A DNA stretch of 64,000 nt. It comes from Streptococcus mitis. GTDB taxonomy: Bacteria; Bacillota; Bacilli; Lactobacillales; Streptococcaceae. The stretch is taken from contig NZ_RJOB01000002.1 in assembly GCF_003943935.1 (NCBI RefSeq), positions 124,001-188,000 on the forward strand, written 5' to 3'. The translations under genes were made by a program, and so were the position numbers. The notes below the pieces were generated by a model. The model saw only the letters and a list, made by a program, of their open reading frames with translations, had not been told where the DNA came from and did not search any database. Shown piece by piece: positions 8,421 to 17,294 of the stretch (positions are counted from its first letter, which is position 1; each line of letters begins with the position of its first letter).

Positions 8421-9281
8421 TTAATAAGTTCCTTCTTCACCTTGACTAGTCAAGATAACAGGTCCATCTTTTGTAATGACAAATTGGTGTTCATACTGAC
8501 ATGACAATCCACCGTCAATGGTCTTATGCGCCCAACCAGTCTTCATATCTGTATCAATTTCCCAGTCACCAGTATTGATCATTGGTTCAATGGTCAGCAC
8601 CATTCCTTCACGGAGACGAAGCCCACGACCAGCAATACCATAGTTAGGAACCATTGGTTCTTCGTGCATAGTTGGGCCAACACCATGACCAACCAAATCA
8701 CGCACTACACCGTAACCACGACTTTCAGCGTATTCTTGAATAGCCGCACCGATATCACCGATACGATTTCCAACAACAGCTTGCTCAATCCCCTTATACA
8801 TGGCTTCTTTAGTTACATCCATCAAATTTTTCACTTCTTCGGACGGTGTACCTACAGCGTAAGCCCAACATGAGTCTGCTAGACCACCAGAATAGCTCTG
8901 AGTGTATTTTTTCATTTGCTCGACATTGTTGAAGTTTAATTTTGAGACATTCAAATCAGATTTGGCAATTGGACCTCCCAAAACCATATCCACTTTGAGC
9001 AAATCACCATCTTTCAAGATATAATGACGAGGGAAAGCGTGAGCAACTTCATCATTAAGAGAGCAGCAGGTAGCATAAGGATAATCCATCATGGCACCGT
9101 CAACCCCAATCTGAAGTGGAAGGAAATTTTCTTCCTTACAACGACGGCGAACATACTCTTCAACTTCCCACATATCTACGCCAGGCTTAATCAAATCACG
9201 TAAGCCGATATGAATACTTGCAAGGAAATCACCGGCTTTATCCATAGCTTCGATTTCACGAGCTGATTTTAATGTTATCAT
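8421..9281 (-). CDS. map: Methionine aminopeptidase, type I
   Basis: Removes the initiator methionine from new proteins in the cytoplasm; metal-dependent pita-bread fold, 286 aa. Metal-ligand regions are visible: VDMVLGG, GHGVGPTMHEEP (His, Glu) and EGMVLTIEPM, and the QYEHQFVI stretch near the end. It is slightly longer than the usual 250 residues because of a central insert near residues 100-130, typical of streptococcal MAPs. The upstream regulator gene ends 15 bases before it, so the four genes from murA/murZ onward may be co-transcribed. Confidence 0.95.
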   Translation of the reverse strand: MITLKSAREIEAMDKAGDFLASIHIGLRDLIKPGVDMWEVEEYVRRRCKEENFLPLQIGVDGAMMDYPYATCCSLNDEVAHAFPRHYILKDGDLLKVDMVLGGPIAKSDLNVSKLNFNNVEQMKKYTQSYSGGLADSCWAYAVGTPSEEVKNLMDVTKEAMYKGIEQAVVGNRIGDIGAAIQEYAESRGYGVVRDLVGHGVGPTMHEEPMVPNYGIAGRGLRLREGMVLTIEPMINTGDWEIDTDMKTGWAHKTIDGGLSCQYEHQFVITKDGPVILTSQGEEGTY

Positions 9282-9296
9282 CTTTTCTCCTAGTTT

Positions 9297-10574
9297 CTAA
9301 TTAATTTTAACGGTCACATTTGCTTTTGAAACAATCTGATGACCGTGATAAATATCGTAGTCAATAATAGCTGATCGTCTAGTATGATGGATAATGCGTG
9401 CTTGAATGCGCAGTATATCATCAATCTGAACAGCCTGCAAAAAGTAGATCAGCATCTGCTCGATAATGAGATTGCGCCCGCTATTCACAACTAAATCTTG
9501 GGTCATGTGAGTCAAAATTTCAGCTAATACACCATTAGCCAAAACACCGTTTTTTTCAAGCATAAAAGGTTCCACTGTAATGACTACTTCATCATGGTGA
9601 TAAGAGAGTTTTTGTCCAATCTGCTCAGAAAAAGTTGGTAGAGCCGAAACTTGGGAACGACTCATTTTCTCCATGACATCTCGTCGTGTCACAACTCCAA
9701 GCAAGGTTTGATTATTCCGAACAACCGGTACCATTTCAAAGTCTTCAGCAATCATCCGTTGACTCACATTGGCAATATTTGTCGATAAACCAACTAAAAA
9801 TAGACTACGCGACATGACCTTGTCAATTGTGGTACTTGGTGACTTATCACCAGCGTCTCTCATGGTTACAACTCCAACAACAACCTGATGTTGGTTAATC
9901 ACTGGAAAACGACTGCTACGATTCTTACGAACTAAGTCCAAATAATCTTTAACGGTGTCAGTCTCTCTCAGAAAACCATACTCATGACTCGGACGATAAA
10001 GTTTCTCAACTGTCAGAATATCCGTCTTAATTTGAACATTTGACAAGGCTTTATTGATCATGGTCGCAACAGTGAAAGTATCATGCTTGCTTCTTAAAAC
10101 AGGAATTCCTTTTTGATTTGCCAGTTTAAGAACATCATCATGAACATGGAAACCACCTGTAACCAAGACTGCATTTTCATTTTCAAGCGCTAATAATTGG
10201 ATACGAGTACGATCTCCGACAATCAAGAGCCCCCCATCATGAAGGTAAGACAAGATGTTTTGTTCAGTCATGGCACCGATTGAAAACTTGCTAAATTCTC
10301 TCTCTAAACCTTCTTGACCAGCCAGAACCTCAGAAGAAGTCACTTCTGCAATTTCATCAAAAGTTAATCTTTCAATAGCAACTTTCTGGGATTTAACGCG
10401 AATAGTACCACTTCTTGGTCGAGTCTCCACAATTCCACGGTTTTCAGCTTCCTTGATAGCGCGATAAGCCGTTCCATCACTGACTCCCAGATGGTTGGAA
10501 ATACTACGAACACTAACCCTCTTTCCGACAGGTAATTCTTCCAAATAGCTTAGAATTTCCTGATGCTTACTCAT
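9297..10574 (-). CDS. spxR: HTH-DRTGG-CBS-hotdog regulator, SpxR/YtoI type
   Basis: Predicted metabolite-sensing transcription factor of 425 aa. Domains in order: winged helix-turn-helix (1-70, with VSVRSISNHLGVSDGTAYRAI), DRTGG domain (about 75-180), two CBS domains (about 190-310, PVINQHQVVVGVVTMRD and PVVRNNQTLLGVVTRRD), and a hotdog/4HBT-like CoA-binding domain (320-425). This architecture is that of B. subtilis YtoI and of pneumococcal SpxR, which is needed for full expression of pyruvate oxidase spxB. The stop lies 15 bases before map and the start overlaps the acetyltransferase end. The SpxR name is by architecture and from memory. Confidence 0.8.
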   Translation of the reverse strand: MSKHQEILSYLEELPVGKRVSVRSISNHLGVSDGTAYRAIKEAENRGIVETRPRSGTIRVKSQKVAIERLTFDEIAEVTSSEVLAGQEGLEREFSKFSIGAMTEQNILSYLHDGGLLIVGDRTRIQLLALENENAVLVTGGFHVHDDVLKLANQKGIPVLRSKHDTFTVATMINKALSNVQIKTDILTVEKLYRPSHEYGFLRETDTVKDYLDLVRKNRSSRFPVINQHQVVVGVVTMRDAGDKSPSTTIDKVMSRSLFLVGLSTNIANVSQRMIAEDFEMVPVVRNNQTLLGVVTRRDVMEKMSRSQVSALPTFSEQIGQKLSYHHDEVVITVEPFMLEKNGVLANGVLAEILTHMTQDLVVNSGRNLIIEQMLIYFLQAVQIDDILRIQARIIHHTRRSAIIDYDIYHGHQIVSKANVTVKIN

Positions 10575-11118
10575 TGAATTCTCCTTTTACATACCGAAAT
10601 TCAAGATAATCCCGCATTTTTCTTGTGTAGCGATCACTTCCCTTAAACTGACGGAACAAACTAAATCCAGCCTTAAGAGCAACCTTTTGACTTGCTTCAT
10701 TTTCGAGATGGGTAATAATAGATAATTGTTTTAAGCCAAATTCCTCAAAAGAAAGCTGACAAATTTTTCTAACAACCTCTGTCATAAATCCTTGACACCA
10801 TACATCTTTTCTCAAAAAATAGCCAAGTTCTGCTTCTTTTTTAATTTCATCTAGTTTTTCAAACTTAACAGAACCAATCATTTTTTCAGTTTTCTTGTCA
10901 CAAATAGCCCATACTCCCAAAGGAGCCTTCATAAAATAATTGGCCAGTGCATACTGGCTTTCTTCAGGACTAGCTTGACTTGGAAAAATGAATTGTAAAT
11001 TTTCTGGATTTGAAGCTATCTCATGGAAGTCTTGACTATCACTAAAAAAGAAAGGACGCAAATACAAGCGATCCGTTTCAAAAAAAGAAAACATTGCTAA
11101 TTTGGTCCAAATATTCAT
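10567..11118 (-). CDS. GNAT family N-acetyltransferase (RimJ/RimL type)
   Basis: Small cytoplasmic acyltransferase of 183 aa. The opening FFETDRLYLRPFFFSD is typical of the RimJ/RimL subgroup; AELGYFLRKDVWCQGFMTEV is the acetyl-CoA binding motif A region and ENEASQKVALKAGF is motif B. Substrate unknown, possibly a ribosomal protein N-terminus or a small amine. The ATG at 11116-11118 is preferred over the upstream GTG because AGAGG stands five bases before it. Its 3' end overlaps the regulator start by 8 bases. Confidence 0.8.
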   Translation of the reverse strand: MNIWTKLAMFSFFETDRLYLRPFFFSDSQDFHEIASNPENLQFIFPSQASPEESQYALANYFMKAPLGVWAICDKKTEKMIGSVKFEKLDEIKKEAELGYFLRKDVWCQGFMTEVVRKICQLSFEEFGLKQLSIITHLENEASQKVALKAGFSLFRQFKGSDRYTRKMRDYLEFRYVKGEFNE

Positions 11119-11133
11119 AAACACCTCTACGGT

Positions 11134-12393
11134 TTAATCCTCAACAAGTCTAATATCCGCTCCTAGATTACGTAATTTTTCAATAATATCAGAATAACCA
11201 CGTAAGATAAACTCGATATTGGTAATTTCAGTTTGCCCCTCGGCCATCAAACCAGCAATAACTAAAGCTGCACCAGCTCTCAGGTCAGTTGCTTTAACAC
11301 TTGCCCCACGCAAATCACGTCCACCTGTGTACAAAATATGACCATTTGTTGTCGAAATGTCCGCATCCATCTTTGCTAGTTCAAAAACATGATTTACACG
11401 TTTTTCGTAAATCGTATCGACAATTGTACCACGACCATTCGCTCTTAGTAAAAGTGGGGTAATCGGTTGTTGCAAGTCAGTAGCAAAGCCTGGGTAAGGA
11501 GCTGTCTTAATATTGATCGCTTTCAAATTAGACTGTTCCTCGACAAAAATGCTGTCTTCAGATACAGTCATTCTAACTCCCATTTCTTCCAGCTTAGCAA
11601 TAAATCCTTCTAGGTGTTCGTAAAGAACATTATTTATACGAATTCCTTTGCCGACTGCAGCAGCTAAAGAAATATATGTTCCAGCTTCGATACGATCTGG
11701 AATTACCTGATGACGAGTTCCATGTAATCTGTCAACACCATCAATAATGATGATATTAGTTCCTGCACCGCGGATATGAGCTCCCATATTATTCAAGAGG
11801 GTAGCTACATCAATAATTTCAGGTTCACGGGCTGCATTTTCAATAATGGTACGACCATTTGCTTTAACTGCAGCAATCATCGTATTAATCGTCGCCCCCA
11901 CACTAACCGTATCCATGTATATACTTGCACCATGAAGACCAATCTCTTTAGAAGACAACTTCATGTTATCTCCCTCATAGCTAACAGTTGCTCCCATGGC
12001 TTCAAATGCCTTAAGGTGTAGGTCAATCGGACGAGGACCAAGATCACATCCTCCCGGTAAACCAACTGTCGCTTCACCAAATCGGCCTAAGAGGCTCCCA
12101 TAAAAATAATAAGAGGCACGAAGACTGTTAATTTTACCATAAGGCATTGGAATATTTTGAACACCTCTTGGATCAATCTCCAAGACATCGTCATAACGCT
12201 TAACAGTAGCTCCCATCAATTCCATAATTTCGACAAGACTGGCTACATCCGAAATATCTGGAACACAATCCAAAGTCACCACATCATCAGCCAATATAAT
12301 AGCTGGAATTAAGGCCACAACACTATTTTTAGCACCACTAATAGTGATTTCACCTTGCAGTGGTAATCCACCATTGATAACAATTTTTCTCAT
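11134..12393 (-). CDS. murZ: UDP-N-acetylglucosamine 1-carboxyvinyltransferase (MurA/MurZ)
   Basis: First committed step of peptidoglycan synthesis: transfers enolpyruvate from PEP to UDP-GlcNAc. 419 aa, usual length. EPT-synthase fold; active-site Cys in [14 protein letters not shown], and substrate-binding [12 protein letters not shown] near the N-terminus. Streptococci carry two paralogues; neighbourhood with map and the SpxR-like gene points to the MurZ copy, but MurA versus MurZ cannot be settled here. It is the first gene of the murZ-acetyltransferase-spxR-map run. Confidence 0.92.
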   Translation of the reverse strand: MRKIVINGGLPLQGEITISGAKNSVVALIPAIILADDVVTLDCVPDISDVASLVEIMELMGATVKRYDDVLEIDPRGVQNIPMPYGKINSLRASYYFYGSLLGRFGEATVGLPGGCDLGPRPIDLHLKAFEAMGATVSYEGDNMKLSSKEIGLHGASIYMDTVSVGATINTMIAAVKANGRTIIENAAREPEIIDVATLLNNMGAHIRGAGTNIIIIDGVDRLHGTRHQVIPDRIEAGTYISLAAAVGKGIRINNVLYEHLEGFIAKLEEMGVRMTVSEDSIFVEEQSNLKAINIKTAPYPGFATDLQQPITPLLLRANGRGTIVDTIYEKRVNHVFELAKMDADISTTNGHILYTGGRDLRGASVKATDLRAGAALVIAGLMAEGQTEITNIEFILRGYSDIIEKLRNLGADIRLVED

Positions 12394-12496
12394 TATAAGT
12401 TTTTAATACTCTTTCAAGATTTCTAATAAGGTCTTTAAAATAAATTATATCATAAATGTAACCTTTTTTCCATCCTTTTCAATTTTATTGAATAGT

Positions 12497-12604
12497 AATA
12501 CTCCATGAAAATCAAAGAGCAAACTAGGAAGCTAGCCACAGGCTGTACTTGAGTACGGGGCAAGGTGAAGCTGACGTGGTTTGAAGAGATTTTCGAAGAG
12601 TATA
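12497..12604 (-). repeat. BOX element (boxA-boxC, no boxB)
   Basis: Left end AATACTCCATGAAAATCAAA is boxC reversed; right end TTTGAAGAGATTTTCGAAGA, running to the final TATA at 12604, is complete boxA. Lies in the murZ-lplA gap, upstream of murZ. Confidence 0.92.
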
Positions 12605-13020
12605 AGCAATAAATAGGATTAAGTTGAAAGGTTGAGTCCATATTTTATGAAACATCTTTTGATACTAAAAAGAGCCTCAATTAAGAATTGCAAAATACCC
12701 CCAAAATTAGATTTTCTATGTCTAACTTTTGAGGTATCGTTCAACTATAGAAATAATAGTCTTTTGGTGGTGTCTATACTATATAGAAATCAAAAAGCAA
12801 CTCGTGCCTGTGTCACCTTACAGTCAATCTAATACTAACTTTCTCATCTCAATATTCAATTGCAAATAGTCGTATTTACTTGACTCAGATCAAACTTCCA
12901 AGTTTTTTATTAAGCATTGGAAGTGAGTTCTTTTTGATTTTCTTTCAGCAGACTTCAAGACTTGTCCTATCCAGATGATATCTTTTCTTCACCCCAAAAT
13001 GGCTAACAAATAGCTTTTCT
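12605..13020. other. Non-coding stretch between BOX and lplA
   Basis: No convincing gene. It contains an imperfect inverted repeat at 12697-12735 (ACCCCCAAAATTAGA and TCTAACTTTTGAGGT around a 9-base loop) whose sequence looks like the end of an insertion sequence or an old transposase gene, and a weaker ACTTCCAA/TTGGAAGT hairpin near 12891-12924. Otherwise AT-rich with scattered stops in all frames. Confidence 0.5.
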
Positions 13021-14010
13021 TTACTCTACAACTGCTTCAGCAATTTCTTCACGGCTAATGCCAGCAAAGTAGCGTGTAATATCAATTGTTTCTAGCGCCT
13101 TAAGGACATCTTCGCGTTCGTATTTCACCCCACGAAGGACATCTTCTACTGCTGCAACATCTTCAATACCAAAGAAGTCACCGTAAATCTTGATGTCTTG
13201 GATTTTAGATTCAATGATGTTAGCGAAGATTTCAACCTTACCGCTTGGGAATTTAGTTCCACGACGGACATTGTATTCAGGTGATTTCCCATAGTTCCAG
13301 TCCCAAGTTCCAAACTTAGTTTCTTTGATTCGATTGATTTCAGACAATTCTTCATCTGAGAATACATACTCAGTCATCTCTGGGTACTCTTTTTTCATGT
13401 ATTCCAAGAGTAAATCACGGAATTCTTCAACTGTGATTTTTTCTGGTAATTCATTGATAATATTGGTTACACGAGCACGAACCGATTTCACCCCTTTTGA
13501 TTCAAATTTATCCTTTGAAACCTTGAGGGCATTAGCAAGGACTGACAAATCAACGTCAAAGAGCAAGCAACCGTGGTGCATGATACGGCCATTGATATAG
13601 GCTTGAGCATTACCACAGAATTTCTTACCGTCGATTTCTAAGTCGTTACGACCTGTAAATTCAGCCTTAACACCAAGTTGAGCTAGTGTATTGATAACTG
13701 GAGTTGAGAAGCTCTTGAAATCAAAAGCCTTGTTTTCATCTTCTTTTGAGATGATCGTGTAGTTGAGGTTATTTAAATCGTGGTAAACAGCTCCACCACC
13801 GCTAATACGGCGGACCACCTCAATACCATTTTCTCGAACATAATCACGGTTGATTTCTTCGATGGTATTCTGGTGACGACCAACAATGATAGATGGTTTA
13901 TTGATCCAAAGAAGAAAGATTTGATCCTCATCCAAAAGGTGTTTAAAGGCATATTCTTCCAAGGCAATATTAAAGGCAGTTTCGTTTGAATGATTGATAA
14001 TATATTTCAT
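13021..14010 (-). CDS. lplA: Lipoate-protein ligase
   Basis: Attaches free lipoate, via lipoyl-AMP, to the lysine of lipoyl domains; 329 aa. Motifs: RRISGGGAVYHDLNNLNY (lipoyl-AMP binding) and GRNDLEIDGKKFCGNAQ with the catalytic lysine, plus a C-terminal accessory domain (about 245-329). It is the last gene downstream of the dehydrogenase cluster, so the enzyme that lipoylates the complex is made with it. The likely substrate is K43 of the E3 subunit encoded just upstream. Confidence 0.92.
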   Translation of the reverse strand: MKYIINHSNETAFNIALEEYAFKHLLDEDQIFLLWINKPSIIVGRHQNTIEEINRDYVRENGIEVVRRISGGGAVYHDLNNLNYTIISKEDENKAFDFKSFSTPVINTLAQLGVKAEFTGRNDLEIDGKKFCGNAQAYINGRIMHHGCLLFDVDLSVLANALKVSKDKFESKGVKSVRARVTNIINELPEKITVEEFRDLLLEYMKKEYPEMTEYVFSDEELSEINRIKETKFGTWDWNYGKSPEYNVRRGTKFPSGKVEIFANIIESKIQDIKIYGDFFGIEDVAAVEDVLRGVKYEREDVLKALETIDITRYFAGISREEIAEAVVE

Positions 14011-14067
14011 GATATCCCTTTATACGATAGAGACTGGAATAACCTTCCAGTCTAATCTATCTTCGTT

Positions 14068-15771
14068 TTATTTTTTCTTAGGTGAATGGATAGCCATTCC
14101 TAGAACATCCGCAAATGCTTCATACATCACTTCAGAGTAGGTTGGGTGTCCGTGGATGGTCTTCAGCATTTCCTCAACAGTAATTTCCATTTCGATGATG
14201 CTTGACGCCTCATTGATCAATTCTGCAGCTGCAGGACCGATGATATGAACACCAAGAATCTCTCCGTATTTCTTATCTGCGATGACTTTAACGAAACCTT
14301 GAGCTGCATCTGAGGCAATGGCACGACCATTAGCAGCAAAGTTGAACTTACCGATGGCAACATCGTATTTCTCACGAGCTTGTTCTTCTGTCAAACCTAC
14401 TGCTGCTACTTCAGGAAGAGTGTAGATAGCTGCAGGAGTAAGGTTCAATTTAGCAACATGGTGATTTCCTTTAAGAGCATTTTCAGCAGCAACTTCCCCC
14501 ATACGGAAGGCAGCATGTGCCAACATCTTAGTACCGTTGATGTCACCTGGTGCGTAAATACCTGGAACAGAAGTTTCCATGTATTCGTTGACCTTGATAC
14601 GACCACGATCCAATTCAAACTCAACCTCTCCAATACCTTCAAGGTCTGGCACACGACCAATTGAAAGAAGGGCTTTGCTTGCGATAATATCGTCTTTTCC
14701 TTCAACCTTGATACGAAGTTTGCCATCTTCTTCAATGATTTCTTGGAGTTTAGTGTCAGTTAAGATGGTCATACCTTTGCGCTCAAGGATCAAACGAAGG
14801 TTCTTAGAAACTTCAGCATCCATAGCTGGCACGATACGGTCCATCATTTCGATAACAGTTACTTTTGAACCAAATGTCATGAAAGCTTGGCCGAGTTCAA
14901 TACCGACAACGCCACCACCGATGATAACAAGGCTTTCTGGTACTTCATTCATTTCAAGAATGTCGTCACTGGTCATGACAAGTGGAGATTCCATACCAGG
15001 GACGTTAATCTTGCTGACTTTTGAACCACCAGCAAGGATAATTTTCTTAGTTTCAAGCAATTCAGAACCATTTACCAAGACATTCTTATCTTTAGTGATT
15101 GTACCGATACCCTTATGAACAGTAACTCCGTAGCTACGAAGAAGACCTGCAACACCGCCAACCAAAGTATTAACAACCTTAGATTTAGTTTCAAGGAGTT
15201 TGTCCATATCTACAGTGAAGTTTGGATTTTCGATGACGATACCACGGTTTGCAGCATGACCGATATTCTCAATAATTTCAGCGTTGTGAAGGTAGGTCTT
15301 GGTTGGGATACATCCACGGTTCAAGCAAGTTCCGCCGAGTTCAGATTTCTCAACAAGGGCAACCTTACCACCGAGTTGGGCTGCTTTAATGGCTGCCACA
15401 TAACCAGCAGGACCACCACCAATCACAACGATATCAAAAGCATCATCGCTCTTACTATCGTCGTTTGAGGCACTAACTGCAGGCGCTGGGCTAGCTTCTG
15501 GCGCTGCTGCTCCAGCTGTTGGGATGTTTTCTCCTTCTTCACCAAGGTAACCGATAACTTCCGTTACAGGGACAGTTTCACCATCTCCTTTGAGGATAGC
15601 AATCAAGTAACCATCTTCTTCGGCTTCCAATTCCATGCTGACTTTATCAGTCATGATTTCCAAAAGGATTTCTCCTTCTTTTACAAATTCTCCGACTTTT
15701 TTATTCCATTGGACAATTTGTCCTTCTGTCATATCCACGCCGGCTTTTGGCATAATTACTTCTAAGGCCAT
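14068..15771 (-). CDS. acoL: Dihydrolipoamide dehydrogenase (E3) with N-terminal lipoyl domain
   Basis: Reoxidises dihydrolipoamide with NAD+ in the pyruvate/acetoin dehydrogenase complex. 567 aa, about 100 more than a plain E3. Residues 1-80 are a lipoyl domain with lipoylation site K43 in EIMTDKVSME; an Ala/Pro linker (82-105) follows; then FAD-binding VVIGGGPAGY (from 116), redox disulfide Cys149/Cys154 in GGTCLNRGCIPT, NAD domain VIIGGGVVGIELG, and active-site His in HGHPTYSE. Carrying the lipoyl domain on E3 instead of E2 is known for pneumococcus. It lies 45 bases after acoC. Confidence 0.95.
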   Translation of the reverse strand: MALEVIMPKAGVDMTEGQIVQWNKKVGEFVKEGEILLEIMTDKVSMELEAEEDGYLIAILKGDGETVPVTEVIGYLGEEGENIPTAGAAAPEASPAPAVSASNDDSKSDDAFDIVVIGGGPAGYVAAIKAAQLGGKVALVEKSELGGTCLNRGCIPTKTYLHNAEIIENIGHAANRGIVIENPNFTVDMDKLLETKSKVVNTLVGGVAGLLRSYGVTVHKGIGTITKDKNVLVNGSELLETKKIILAGGSKVSKINVPGMESPLVMTSDDILEMNEVPESLVIIGGGVVGIELGQAFMTFGSKVTVIEMMDRIVPAMDAEVSKNLRLILERKGMTILTDTKLQEIIEEDGKLRIKVEGKDDIIASKALLSIGRVPDLEGIGEVEFELDRGRIKVNEYMETSVPGIYAPGDINGTKMLAHAAFRMGEVAAENALKGNHHVAKLNLTPAAIYTLPEVAAVGLTEEQAREKYDVAIGKFNFAANGRAIASDAAQGFVKVIADKKYGEILGVHIIGPAAAELINEASSIIEMEITVEEMLKTIHGHPTYSEVMYEAFADVLGMAIHSPKKK

Positions 15772-15816
15772 GTCTTCCTTCCTTTATCTATATCTTTAAA
15801 ATGAATACTCTTGTTC

Positions 15817-16860
15817 TTAAATCAACATTGAGATTGGATTTTCAATCAATTCTTTCAAGTCTTTCATAAACTTAGCACCTGCCATACCATCTACAACACG
15901 GTGGTCAATTGTTAAACCAAGACTCATGATTGGACGAATGACAATCTCACCATTGACGACAACTGGCTTCTCAATAGTCGAACTGACACCAAGAATAGCT
16001 GAATTTGGTTGGTTGATGATAGGACCAAAGGACTGAACACCAAACATTCCCAGGTTACTGATTGTGAATGTCGAATTCTGCAGTTCGCTTGGAGCCAATT
16101 TACCATCCAAGGTACGGCCAATGACATCTTTGAATGCAACAACCAACTCTGACAAGCTTAATTTTTCAGCATTGTAAACAACAGGTGTCATCAAACCATT
16201 ATCCATCCCAACTGCCATCGCAAGGTTGACATAGTTATGAGTGATAATGGTCTTGCCGTCTTCGATCAATGAAGCATTGATGTAAGGATGTTTCATCAAG
16301 GTTTTCACAACAGCAAGTGAAAGAAGGTCTGTTACAGTAGTCTTCTTCCCAGTTGCTTCCATGATTGGCTCAAGAACCTTCTTACGAAGAGCCAGCATTT
16401 CAGTCATATCAACTTCATAATTGAGTGTGAAAGTTGGCGCAGTTAGGTATGATTCAACCATACGTTGGGCAATAACCTTACGCATTGGTGTCATTGGAAT
16501 ACGTTCAATTTCACCGTATGGTGTTACGTTATCTGGAACTTCTTCCACTTTTTCAATCTGAGCAGGAGACTTGATAGTGTCGTTTTCGATATTTTCAGGA
16601 AGCAAGGCCAAAACATCCTTCTTCATGATTTTACCACGATGACCAGTTCCTTGGATTTCCTGCCAAGCAATGTTATGTTCGAGGGCAATTCGTTTTGCAA
16701 GTGGCGAAATGCGAACCACGTTTGTGTCTTTATAAGTTTCCACGTCTTCTTTGTGGACACGACCGTTTGCACCTGAGCCAGAAACGTCGTAAAGGTTGAT
16801 TCCTAGATCATCCGCTAACTTTCTAGCTGCAGGAGTCGCTCTTAGCTTGTCATCAGCCAT
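15817..16860 (-). CDS. acoC: Dihydrolipoamide acyltransferase (E2) lacking a lipoyl domain
   Basis: Core acyltransferase of the complex, 347 aa. The N-terminus has no lipoyl domain; instead two peripheral-subunit-binding domains stand in tandem, about residues 7-43 (ATPAARKLADDLGI) and 50-86 (ISPLAKRIALEHNI). The CAT catalytic domain follows from about 118, with the active site DHRVVDG near residue 320. The acyl group must therefore be carried by the lipoyl domain on E3, encoded next. A 434-base non-coding gap separates it from acoB. Confidence 0.95.
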   Translation of the reverse strand: MADDKLRATPAARKLADDLGINLYDVSGSGANGRVHKEDVETYKDTNVVRISPLAKRIALEHNIAWQEIQGTGHRGKIMKKDVLALLPENIENDTIKSPAQIEKVEEVPDNVTPYGEIERIPMTPMRKVIAQRMVESYLTAPTFTLNYEVDMTEMLALRKKVLEPIMEATGKKTTVTDLLSLAVVKTLMKHPYINASLIEDGKTIITHNYVNLAMAVGMDNGLMTPVVYNAEKLSLSELVVAFKDVIGRTLDGKLAPSELQNSTFTISNLGMFGVQSFGPIINQPNSAILGVSSTIEKPVVVNGEIVIRPIMSLGLTIDHRVVDGMAGAKFMKDLKELIENPISMLI

Positions 16861-17294
16861 GACCTCTCCAATTCTATACTAAGATATTAAGGACGAAGAG
16901 GGCAATGAAAAAATAGGAGATTGACGATGTGTTCAATGAACACAAGGCAATCTATCTTTTTTTCGCAGACCTCCGTCCGAATTCAGTTAAATGATACAAA
17001 GGGCGTCAAAAGTCAAAGTGAAAATAGGAAACTTGACGAAGAAACTTTAGTTTCTAGGAAAGTTTATCTTTTTCACACAGACTTTAGCCCGAGTTCAACT
17101 CTACAAGCAACTTGGATACAACACGTATCTCAAGTTGCTACGGTTGCCGCTATTAGGCGGTCAACCTAGTAGACTTACTAATTCATTCGTCGAATATTAT
17201 CGATTCGACTCACTCATGTCGCAACTCTTCAAATCACTTGGATACAAAACGTATCTCAAATATGTTTTGTTTACATAACTTATCTTATGTAATT
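16861..17294. repeat. 434-base non-coding gap inside the dehydrogenase cluster, with paired hairpin repeats
   Basis: No gene is supported. Two related units stand in tandem (about 16905-16990 and 17020-17105), each with a long imperfect hairpin flanked by A/T runs; the loops hold GTGTTCAATGAACAC and AGAAACTTTAGTTTCT. To their right, CTTGGATACAACACGTATCTCAA (17110-17132) recurs as CTTGGATACAAAACGTATCTCAA (17239-17261), each a small GATAC/GTATC hairpin. The units resemble terminator-like repeats described in pneumococcus (SPRITE), but I cannot confirm the family. Confidence 0.6.

Noticed and set aside
12632..12832. 66-codon plus frame in the murZ-lplA gap
   Set aside because: No ribosome site, spans an inverted repeat, and has no recognisable protein features.
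14037..14062. AGACTGGAA/TTCCAGTCT hairpin between acoL and lplA
   Set aside because: Stem is real, but the tail after it lacks a clean T-run, so I did not call it a terminator; it may only dampen lplA.
15119..15468. Plus-strand frames opposite acoL
   Set aside because: Long antisense open frames are expected here from the codon bias of the highly conserved acoL gene.
16921..17169. 82-codon plus frame in the gap between acoB and acoC
   Set aside because: Runs through the two hairpin repeats; composition reflects repeat DNA, not a protein.
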